Shown here piece by piece: positions 57,193-64,000 of a stretch of 64,000 bases of DNA; position 1 is the stretch's first letter; each line of letters opens with the position of its first letter. The notes beneath the pieces are model-generated. The model was given only the letters and a program-made list of their open reading frames with translations, made no database searches and was not told the DNA's origin. A program made the position numbers and the translations under genes. Location: assembly GCA_019639055.1 (NCBI GenBank), contig JAHBSP010000006.1:1-64000 (forward strand). Reading direction: 5' to 3'. Source of the stretch: Microbacteriaceae bacterium (lineage in GTDB: Bacteria; Actinomycetota; Actinomycetes; Actinomycetales; Microbacteriaceae).

Positions 57193-58149
57193 ATGGCTAG
57201 TCAAGATTGGCTTGAGAAAGATTTCTACGCCGTCCTCGGAGTCGAAAAAACTATTACAGATGCTGACCTAAAACGTCACTACCGTAAGCTCGCCCGAAAG
57301 TATCACCCAGACAGTACTCAGGGTGATCCAACGGCAGAAGCTAAGTTCAAAGAAATCTCTGAAGCATATTCGGTGCTTTCTGATCCTGATCAGCGAGCAC
57401 AGTATGACCAGATTCATGCCATGGGAGCAGGTGGCCCCAGATTTGCCACCAGCTCGAGTGGTGGTTTTGAGGATTTGTTTGGTGGACAAAGGACCGGTGG
57501 AGCATCTGCCGGAGCTGGATTTGAAGACATCCTGAGCGGACTCTTTGGTGGAGGATTTCGGCAAAGTAGTAACGGTTACAGCGGTTTTGGGATGCCCCAA
57601 CGCGGCTCTAATTTATCAGCCGAAACTACAGTAACTTTTGCTCAAGCAGTGACCGGAGACACCATGAAAATGGATGTGCTGGGCCGTAAAATAACAGCTC
57701 GCATCCCTGCGGGTGTTAGGGATGGTCAAACCCTTAGATTCAAGGGTAAAGGCCAAGCCGGCCAGGGCGGGGCGGACCCGGGCGATCTACTAATAAAGGT
57801 TCGCGTAGCATCACACCCTGTTTTTGAAATCGACGGAATAAACCTACGTATAACCGTGCCGGTTAAATTCACCGAAGCGGCACTCGGGGCCACCATTGAG
57901 GTTCCAAAGTTTGGTGGAGGGGTAGCTAAATTGAAACTTGCTCCCGGAACTCCGTCTGGTCGCGTTCTCAGAGTAAAGGGTCAGGGTATCCGTACACCGA
58001 AGGGTGTCGGCGATCTTCTTGCCACTGTGCAAATCGTTGTGCCCAGCCACATGAGTCAACAGGCTGAAGCAGCGCTTACCGAGTTCCAAAAACTAGAGCC
58101 GAGCGAGAATCCTCGTGACGATTTAATACGGGATGCTAGTGCCCAGTGA
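57193..58149 (+). CDS. co-chaperone DnaJ, zinc-finger-free type
   Basis: A 318-residue J-domain protein. The J domain is at 9-75 (with HPD in KYHPDSTQ), then a Gly/Phe-rich linker (about 78-135) and two beta-barrel C-terminal domains from about 145. It lacks the CXXCXGXG zinc repeats, so it is the CbpA-like kind, which occurs in HspR operons of actinobacteria. It is 18 bp behind grpE. Its stop overlaps the hspR start. Confidence 0.94.
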   Translation: MASQDWLEKDFYAVLGVEKTITDADLKRHYRKLARKYHPDSTQGDPTAEAKFKEISEAYSVLSDPDQRAQYDQIHAMGAGGPRFATSSSGGFEDLFGGQRTGGASAGAGFEDILSGLFGGGFRQSSNGYSGFGMPQRGSNLSAETTVTFAQAVTGDTMKMDVLGRKITARIPAGVRDGQTLRFKGKGQAGQGGADPGDLLIKVRVASHPVFEIDGINLRITVPVKFTEAALGATIEVPKFGGGVAKLKLAPGTPSGRVLRVKGQGIRTPKGVGDLLATVQIVVPSHMSQQAEAALTEFQKLEPSENPRDDLIRDASAQ

Positions 58150-58556
58150 ATGCGAACCCAGACACCCCAGTTTTCCTAATCAGTGTCGCAGCCGAACTAG
58201 CTGGCATGCATCCGCAAACACTTCGCCAGTATGACCGATTAGGGCTGGTAAGGCCTAAGCGAACGCTAGGAAGCGCGCGCAGGTATAGCTTGCGAGATGT
58301 TGCAAAACTTCGTGAAGTGGCAAGTCTCAGCTCAGAGGGGGTCAACCTTGAAGGCATTTCCCGAATAATGCTTCTTGAAGATCGAGTTCATGAGCTTGAA
58401 CAGAGAGTGAAAGAATTGAAAGAATTATTAGCGGAAGAGTTAATAAAACGTCCGGGTGCGAGAGTGTTTGCTGCCGGTGCTGAAGGTGAAGTGATAACAA
58501 TCAAACCGGGAACTCGTGGGGAGCGTAGCAACAAGGTCGTGATATGGCGGCCATGA
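58146..58556 (+). CDS. hspR: heat-shock repressor HspR
   Basis: A 136-residue MerR-type regulator: the winged helix is at about 7-75 (AELAGMHPQTLRQYDRLGLVRPKR in the N-terminal part), followed by a coiled coil (ELEQRVKELKELLAEEL) and a basic tail. HspR represses dnaK and clpB genes through HAIR sites, here at 54632-54712. The start is GTG 58146, overlapping the dnaJ stop by 4 bp, and the gene overlaps the downstream permease gene by 13 bp. Confidence 0.95.
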   Translation: MNANPDTPVFLISVAAELAGMHPQTLRQYDRLGLVRPKRTLGSARRYSLRDVAKLREVASLSSEGVNLEGISRIMLLEDRVHELEQRVKELKELLAEELIKRPGARVFAAGAEGEVITIKPGTRGERSNKVVIWRP

Positions 58557-59590
58557 TGCGTGGTCGCTTAGGTGCCACAATAACTGTACTTAGCATCGGC
58601 ATTATTGTCGTGGGTTTGTTCTCGCTCGGTTTAGGTCAACTTAAGCTAAACCCGATGGAAGTGATCCACATTTTGCTCAAACCTATCGGAATTGATTTGG
58701 GTATTTCCCTTGACAATCCCTATGCTGAAGCGGGTTTTTGGAGCATCCGCCCGCCTAGGTTATTGATGGCGCTACTGGTTGGAATTGCGCTCGCAGTTTC
58801 GGGGTTACTTATGCAAGCAGTTTTTGGTAACCCACTCGCAGAACCCGGTGTTGTTGGTGTTTCCAGCGGTGCCGCGCTCGGTGCAGCCAGTGCAATAGTT
58901 TTGGGACTTACATTCTTTGGTGAATGGACGATTCCGGTTCTCGCCTTCATAGGTGGGTTGATAACGACCCTTATTGTTTACACTTTCTCTCGAAATAAGG
59001 GTAAAACCGAAGTAGTGACACTACTTCTTGCGGGTATTGCCATCAACGCCTTTGCCGGAGCAGGTATCGCCTTCCTTAGCTTTTTGGGCGATACCCAGTC
59101 TCGTGAGCAGATTGTTTTCTGGCAGCTAGGTAGCCTAAACGGTAGCCGCTGGATCCATGTGGCAGTTGTTGTGGTTCCTATCGTTCTCGGTGTGATTATC
59201 TCCTTCTTCCTAGTTAGAAAACTAGATTTACTTTCTCTCGGTGAAAAATCGGCGAGACATTTAGGCGTGAACGTTGAACGACTCAGACTAGTAACCATAA
59301 TCCTTGTTGCATTTATGGTCGCAGCAGCGGTTTCATTTGCTGGAATTATCAGTTTCGTAGGTCTGGTTGTCCCACACCTGATGCGCATGATCTTAGGCCC
59401 ACGGCACCTGCCACTACTAATCACCAGTGTGCTCGGTGGAGGGTTACTTTTGATGCTCGCGGATCTTGGTGCTCGCACACTAATAAATATGTCTGACCTG
59501 CCAATCGGCATGTTTACCGCACTTGTTGGTGGCCCATTCTTCTTCTACCTGCTTTACCGCAACCGCAAGGCAGCCGGAGGTTGGGGATGA
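58544..59590 (+). CDS. FecCD-family iron/heme ABC transporter permease
   Basis: A 348-residue membrane protein of about ten segments, of the BtuC/FecCD family. RPPRLLMALLVGIALAVSGLLMQ (about 66-88, read in pieces), NPLAEPGVVGVSSGAALGAA and the DLPIGMFTALVGGPFFFYLL C-terminus are family hallmarks. It overlaps hspR by 13 bp and the next ATPase gene by 4 bp, so it belongs to the heat-shock transcript. Substrate is not fixed; heme is favoured by the ATPase's resemblance to HmuV and by heme oxygenase nearby. No substrate-binding protein is next to it. Confidence 0.9.
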   Translation: MAAMMRGRLGATITVLSIGIIVVGLFSLGLGQLKLNPMEVIHILLKPIGIDLGISLDNPYAEAGFWSIRPPRLLMALLVGIALAVSGLLMQAVFGNPLAEPGVVGVSSGAALGAASAIVLGLTFFGEWTIPVLAFIGGLITTLIVYTFSRNKGKTEVVTLLLAGIAINAFAGAGIAFLSFLGDTQSREQIVFWQLGSLNGSRWIHVAVVVVPIVLGVIISFFLVRKLDLLSLGEKSARHLGVNVERLRLVTIILVAFMVAAAVSFAGIISFVGLVVPHLMRMILGPRHLPLLITSVLGGGLLLMLADLGARTLINMSDLPIGMFTALVGGPFFFYLLYRNRKAAGGWG

Positions 59591-60411
59591 TTGCAATCTT
59601 CAAAGAGCGAATGATTACGCTCCCGGAACGCTTAGAAATAGGCGAGACCGCCATCTCTGCCAGGAATGTTTCGGTTACTATTTCCGAAAAACCAATCCTT
59701 AAGGACGTTGATTTTGAACTGAGAGCGGGGGAAGTGGCCGCACTTGTGGGGCCAAACGGTGCCGGTAAATCCACACTGCTTTCCGCTCTCACCGGTGATC
59801 TTGCGTTTACAGGCGAGATAGATATTGCCGGCAAACCGCTTGACACCTGGAAAGTCACCGACCTAGCAAGGGTTCGCGCAGTTCAAACCCAGCAAAACCA
59901 ACTGGCGTTTCCATTCACCGCATATGACGTGGTTGAGATGGGTAGATCGCCATGGCAGCGCTCCATCCTAGAGGTGGAAGACGAGTCCGCTATTTCGGAG
60001 GCGATGGAAAAGAGTGATACTTCTCGCTTCACCGACCGCCGGTATCCATCCCTTTCCGGCGGAGAAAAATCCCGAGTATCTTTTGCGCGAGTTTTAGCGC
60101 AACGCACCAGTATCATCCTGCTGGATGAGCCAACTGCGGCACTTGATATTAAGCATCAAGAGAGCGTGCTAGGTATCGCAAGAGAAATGGCGGATGAAGG
60201 GGTTGCAGTGGTTGTCGTGCTTCACGACCTCAATCTCGCTGCAGCCTACTCCGACACGGTGACTCTCCTTAGCGAAGGCTCAGTTGTGGCAAAAGGCACA
60301 CCGCGCGAAGTTTTAAAGGCTGACATCATCAGCAATGTTTACCATTACCCGGTTCAGGTAATAACAAATCCTGAAACCGGAGAACCAATAGTTTTGCCAA
60401 TACGCAAATAG
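59587..60411 (+). CDS. heme/iron ABC transporter ATP-binding protein (HmuV-like)
   Basis: A 274-residue ABC ATPase. Walker A GPNGAGKST is at 55-63, the FPFTAYDVVEMGRSPW segment (about 108-123) resembles the HmuV subgroup, the signature LSGGEKSR is at about 157-164 and Walker B is IILLDEPTAALD (about 176-187). I chose ATG 59587, where GGAGG is 6 nt upstream and the start overlaps the permease stop. It powers uptake through the permease encoded just before it. Only 27 bp separate it from clpB. Confidence 0.9.
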   Translation: MIAIFKERMITLPERLEIGETAISARNVSVTISEKPILKDVDFELRAGEVAALVGPNGAGKSTLLSALTGDLAFTGEIDIAGKPLDTWKVTDLARVRAVQTQQNQLAFPFTAYDVVEMGRSPWQRSILEVEDESAISEAMEKSDTSRFTDRRYPSLSGGEKSRVSFARVLAQRTSIILLDEPTAALDIKHQESVLGIAREMADEGVAVVVVLHDLNLAAAYSDTVTLLSEGSVVAKGTPREVLKADIISNVYHYPVQVITNPETGEPIVLPIRK

Positions 60412-60438
60412 TTCTAGATTGAATAGAGGAGGGCAACG

Positions 60439-62592
60439 ATGGCAACAGTAGGGGGCGTTCCAAACGCAGAAGAAGAACAGCAGAGTGCTCTTGAGCAGTT
60501 CGGCATTAACCTGACAGAGTTGGCTAAGCAGGGAAAACTCGATCCGGTTATCGGGCGTGACTCTGAAATTAGGCGAGTATCGCAGGTGCTTACGCGACGC
60601 ACTAAGAACAATCCGGTCTTAATCGGTGAGCCAGGGGTGGGTAAAACCGCAGTAGTTGAGGGACTTGCACAGCGAATTGTCGCAGGGGATGTCCCTGAGT
60701 CACTCAAAAATAAGGATCTAATTTCCCTAGATATTTCAGCTCTTGTCGCCGGGGCAATGTACCGCGGTCAATTCGAGGAACGTCTAAAAGCGGTCCTGAA
60801 AGAAATTAATGAATCTGATGGTCAAATCATCACTTTCATCGACGAACTGCACACTCTCATGGGCGCAGGAGGCGGTGAAAGTTCGGTAGCGGCATCCAAT
60901 ATGTTAAAGCCAATGTTAGCTCGTGGAGAGCTGCGCCTTGTTGGTGCCACCACCCTTGATGAATACCGTGAATTTATCGAAAAGGATGCCGCTCTCGAGC
61001 GAAGATTCCAACAGGTTTACGTGGGTGAACCGAGTGTTCCCGACACTATTGCAATTCTGCGCGGTCTAAAGGGGCGCTACGAAGCCCATCACGGTGTGAC
61101 TATTTCCGATGGAGCGGTGGTTGCAGCGGCAACACTTTCAAACCGCTATATTTCTAACCGTCAACTTCCTGACAAAGCAATTGACCTTATCGATGAAGCG
61201 GCCAGTCGCTTGAAGATGGAAATTGATTCTTCGCCGGTAGAGATCGATGAACTCAAACGCTCTCTAGACAGGTTGAAGATTGAGGAATTAGCTCTCAAGA
61301 AAGAAAAAGATGCTGCCAGCAAGGAACGCTTAGAAAACCTGCATGGCCGCATGGATGAGCTTTCCGCCGAGCTTGCTGAAATGCAGGCCAGGTGGGATCT
61401 GGAAAAGAGTGAGCTTAACCGAGTAGGTAACCTTCGTGCCGAACTTGAAAAAGTGCGCACCGAAGCCGAGATGGCACTGCGGGAGAGCGACTATGAGAAA
61501 GTTTCGCGCCTGCAGTATGGCCGTATCCCTGAGATTGAAAAGGAGTTGGCGTCAGCTGAAGCCAAAGCCGTTGAAGGTCACGGTAACCGCATGGTCAATG
61601 AGCAGGTGACAGCAGAGGATATTGCCGCTGTTGTAGCAGCGTGGACGGGCATCCCTGTTGATCGAATGAATCAGAGTGAAAGCGACAGGCTTCTAAATCT
61701 GGAGGCTCATCTCGCTAAACGCCTTATCGGTCAGAAGCGTGCAGTGCAGACTGTGGCAGATGCGATTAGGCGCTCGCGAGCAGGAATTAGTGACCCTAAC
61801 CGGCCAACCGGATCTTTCCTATTCCTAGGTCCAACCGGTGTTGGTAAGACTGAATTGGCCAAGGCGCTCGCCGAATTCCTCTTTGACGATGAAAGCGCTC
61901 TTGTGCGTATCGATATGAGTGAATACTCTGAGAAGCACTCTGTTGCAAGGCTTATAGGTGCTCCTCCAGGTTATGTTGGCTACGAACAGGGTGGTCAACT
62001 TACTGAACTGGTCAGGCGTCGCCCGTATTCAGTACTGCTATTAGACGAGGTTGAAAAGGCGCATCCGGAAATATTCGATGTGCTACTACAGGTACTTGAC
62101 GACGGTCGCCTCACCGATGGGCAAGGCCGCACTATTGATTTCAAAAATACGATATTAATTTTGACTTCTAATATTGGTAGCCAGTTCCTAATTGACCAGG
62201 GGCTAGATTTTGAAGAAAAGCGCGAAGCCGTTATGCAGATACTTCGTTCCGCTTTTAAACCTGAGTTCCTGAACCGCTTGGACGATATTGTGATGTTTGA
62301 TCCGCTCAGTGAAACTGATCTAGGTCAAATTGTAGAACTCTATATCGGCAGAATGCAGGCCCGTCTGGAAGAGCGAAGACTGAATCTTGCTGTGTCTCCG
62401 GATGCGCGCATTTGGCTTGCTAAGCGAGGTTACGATCCGCTCTACGGGGCAAGGCCGTTGCGCAGACTTATGCAACAGCAAATCGATGACAAACTAGCAA
62501 AAGGACTGCTTGCTGGAGAGATTCATGATGGCTCGCAGGTGTTTGTCGAGATTTCAAGTGATGGAGAAAATCTAACCGTTTCCAGTAGGTAG
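60439..62592 (+). CDS. clpB: disaggregase ClpB, short form without N-domain
   Basis: A 717-residue Hsp100 ATPase that works with DnaK to dissolve aggregates. Two AAA+ modules are present: Walker A GEPGVGKT at 63-70 and GPTGVGKT at 464-471. Between them is the coiled-coil M-domain (about 250-370), which distinguishes ClpB from ClpA and most ClpC. The usual N-terminal substrate-binding domain of about 150 residues is missing: the protein starts about 15 residues before the [17 protein letters not shown] linker. It is 27 bp after the ABC ATPase with RBS GAGGAGGG, so it is likely read with the dnaK operon; no HAIR site is nearby. Confidence 0.95.
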   Translation: MATVGGVPNAEEEQQSALEQFGINLTELAKQGKLDPVIGRDSEIRRVSQVLTRRTKNNPVLIGEPGVGKTAVVEGLAQRIVAGDVPESLKNKDLISLDISALVAGAMYRGQFEERLKAVLKEINESDGQIITFIDELHTLMGAGGGESSVAASNMLKPMLARGELRLVGATTLDEYREFIEKDAALERRFQQVYVGEPSVPDTIAILRGLKGRYEAHHGVTISDGAVVAAATLSNRYISNRQLPDKAIDLIDEAASRLKMEIDSSPVEIDELKRSLDRLKIEELALKKEKDAASKERLENLHGRMDELSAELAEMQARWDLEKSELNRVGNLRAELEKVRTEAEMALRESDYEKVSRLQYGRIPEIEKELASAEAKAVEGHGNRMVNEQVTAEDIAAVVAAWTGIPVDRMNQSESDRLLNLEAHLAKRLIGQKRAVQTVADAIRRSRAGISDPNRPTGSFLFLGPTGVGKTELAKALAEFLFDDESALVRIDMSEYSEKHSVARLIGAPPGYVGYEQGGQLTELVRRRPYSVLLLDEVEKAHPEIFDVLLQVLDDGRLTDGQGRTIDFKNTILILTSNIGSQFLIDQGLDFEEKREAVMQILRSAFKPEFLNRLDDIVMFDPLSETDLGQIVELYIGRMQARLEERRLNLAVSPDARIWLAKRGYDPLYGARPLRRLMQQQIDDKLAKGLLAGEIHDGSQVFVEISSDGENLTVSSR

Positions 62593-62662
62593 TCGATAAT
62601 ATGACCAATGCGAAACCGGATATGGGCACACCACCTACACCCTTGTAATAAACTAAGGCATT

Positions 62663-64000
62663 ATGGCACAAAGGCAAAGAGGATGGTTTCATTTTCTAGC
62701 GAGCCGTATTAAGCGAAACTTCGGAGCATATTTCTATACGCTTCTCGGGGTTCTGCTAGCTCTTATTTCTATAGTGGGCGTTTCTGGATATCTAGAACAG
62801 GCCAAATCAGAAATTGCCCGTGAAGCAGTTTCCACGCTCCCCACACACCTAGCAACCGCCAGTATTACCACTTCTTGGGGAAGTGACCGCAACGCTCAGG
62901 AAGCAGCAGGTCAGACAATCCTTGATGACTATTTTGCAGGCTCTGGCATTGTTTTAGAAAGAGCGGCATCCACTGATGTGCTTAGTTGGGTGGCAACGCT
63001 GGATTCAGAAAGCATTACCTCATCAGGTGTGGAGCTAATTCAAAACGCTGAGCGGGTTCTGAGTGAGAGATTTGAAAGCGCCGGAGTTAGTGAGCGAGGT
63101 CTCGGGGTCACACTCCGGTCCGCCGCATTCCTGAAACAGATTTCGGCAGATACTGCCACTTTAGGCGCTATCGGTTATGCGCCGATTGGTATTGTGCTGA
63201 TACTTATAGCAACAGTTGCAGTGTTGCTTAGCAGGTTGGTTGCGACGGCCAATGTGGCTTCAACAACAGTGCTTTCTGCGCGCGGATCGTCTCGGAAAAG
63301 ATTCTTCCTTTCTGGAATTTTTGAGTTTCTAATAATCTCACTACTTGCCGGTGGGTCAGCTTATTTGTTGCAAAAGCCAATCCATTCGGCATTGAGTTTG
63401 GATGCTGTAGATAATTTTGGCAGCACGGTTACGCTGGGAATTTCAGTAGCTGTGGTAGTTGTGGCCTTTATCGTTGGTGCTTGGACAGGGAGTGACGCGG
63501 CTAACTTTGATTTCCGCAGACAGGCTAAAAAAGTTAGTGTCGGGGCTACATTATTTACCATACTGCTTTTACTACTAAGTGCAGCAGGTGCGTGGTTCTT
63601 GCTTTCAGGAGAACCTCCGGTGCTCTCTCTACAGGGCGGAGAACTTCTTGTGAATCCTCTCCTTGCCGCCGCTCCTTCACTGCTCCTGCTAGGTGCGGTG
63701 CTGATTGCCACACTTCTACTAACTCCACTATTAATCCGAATTTTTGCTTTCCTAGTTCGTTTCGGAACTGCAAGTAGAATTGCAGGCAAACAGGCTGTGG
63801 ATAGTTCCACGAAGTGGCGCCCGGTCATTCTACTTACTGCAATATCTGTCGCTACGGGAGTTATTGCTGGGAGCTTTATGACAGTTTGGCCGGTGCAGCG
63901 TGAGCAGTCTGCGCTGGAAAATGTCGGATTTGATTTGGCGGTTGAGACATCCGGTCGTAATGCTTCCTCGCTGGATTGGTTGGATGATGTAACCGGGTTT
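62663..64000 (+). CDS. FtsX-like permease (partial, runs off the right edge)
   Basis: ATG 62663 begins a frame that stays open to the end of the window (446 residues so far). The start is MAQRQRGWFHFLASRIKRNFGAY; a first membrane helix is at about 24-43, then an extracellular part, then several membrane segments (about 167-192, 213-235, 253-273, 290-310 and 330-360). This resembles MacB/FtsX-type permeases that work with an ABC ATPase, probably encoded next, outside the window. The gene follows clpB after 70 bp. A 15-mer in front of it (62635-62649) recurs before the surface-protein gene. Confidence 0.6.
   Translation, partial: MAQRQRGWFHFLASRIKRNFGAYFYTLLGVLLALISIVGVSGYLEQAKSEIAREAVSTLPTHLATASITTSWGSDRNAQEAAGQTILDDYFAGSGIVLERAASTDVLSWVATLDSESITSSGVELIQNAERVLSERFESAGVSERGLGVTLRSAAFLKQISADTATLGAIGYAPIGIVLILIATVAVLLSRLVATANVASTTVLSARGSSRKRFFLSGIFEFLIISLLAGGSAYLLQKPIHSALSLDAVDNFGSTVTLGISVAVVVVAFIVGAWTGSDAANFDFRRQAKKVSVGATLFTILLLLLSAAGAWFLLSGEPPVLSLQGGELLVNPLLAAAPSLLLLGAVLIATLLLTPLLIRIFAFLVRFGTASRIAGKQAVDSSTKWRPVILLTAISVATGVIAGSFMTVWPVQREQSALENVGFDLAVETSGRNASSLDWLDDVTGF

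Noticed and set aside
58978-59511. 177-residue minus-strand frame inside the FecCD permease gene
   Set aside because: Antisense shadow of a membrane-protein gene, rich in Thr/Arg/Ser as expected for that.

Overview
The window is the replication-origin region of an actinobacterium. The chromosomal part counts at roughly 45-50% G+C on sampled lines. The order tRNA-Ile, DUF3566, gyrA, gyrB, DciA, recF, dnaN, dnaA, rpmH, rnpA, yidD, yidC, jag, rsmG, parA, parB is the classic actinobacterial origin layout. Protein features such as a cysteine-free S18/S14/L33 set, a ClpB without N-domain, an HU with the GWLSAE motif and a UMF1-type transporter point to a Microbacteriaceae-like organism with small intergenic spaces. 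The family placement is inference from gene content, not from a search.

Layout. 1-800: the edge of an integrated element, visibly richer in G+C (two sampled lines count 58% and 73%). It has the C-terminal part of a tyrosine recombinase ending 33 bp from the 3' end of tRNA-Ile, and a partial unknown gene on the other strand. 801-10467 (minus strand): tRNA-Ile, DUF3566, gyrase genes, dciA, recF, dnaN, origin, dnaA. 10668-15340 (plus): rpmH to parB, with two exact parS copies; a one-mismatch copy lies in recF. 15390-19778 (minus): trxA, trxB, murJ, DUF6049. 19805-28945 (plus): CCA transferase, rpsF-ssb-rpsR-rplI, a cluster of DnaA boxes, dnaB, two small membrane proteins and a putA fusion. 28916-33171: purB, a WXG-like small ORF plus alpha/beta hydrolase, a holin-like membrane protein, hisC. 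33211-37037: a 2-oxoacid dehydrogenase operon (E1 alpha, E1 beta, E2) with a short leader ORF, then a Fur/Zur-family regulator. 37030-41827: a HAAS-domain membrane protein, zinc-independent rpmB-rpmG-rpsN, HU, a membrane protein and a Pif1/RecD-like helicase.

41836-53124: heme oxygenase with a good DtxR/IdeR-type box, then a large LuxR-type LAL regulator, a 1725-residue sortase-anchored surface protein, a class E sortase and a 52-residue membrane protein, followed by DUF2470, a dienelactone-hydrolase-like protein, tRNA-Gly(CCC) and dcd. 53125-62592: a UMF1 transporter, then the HspR-controlled heat-shock operon dnaK-grpE-dnaJ-hspR, a heme/iron ABC permease-ATPase pair and clpB. 62663-64000: the start of a membrane protein resembling ABC permeases, cut by the window edge.

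The most distinctive themes are: (i) heme and iron genes spread through the window, with the ABC pair lodged inside the heat-shock operon and no substrate-binding protein beside it; (ii) a self-contained cell-surface module (regulator, adhesin, sortase, small membrane protein) with repeated sequence elements in front of the adhesin; (iii) a second DnaA-box cluster in front of dnaB; and (iv) the tRNA-Ile island edge with two genes that appear truncated head-to-head. No CRISPR array, transposase, rRNA or obvious defence system is visible.
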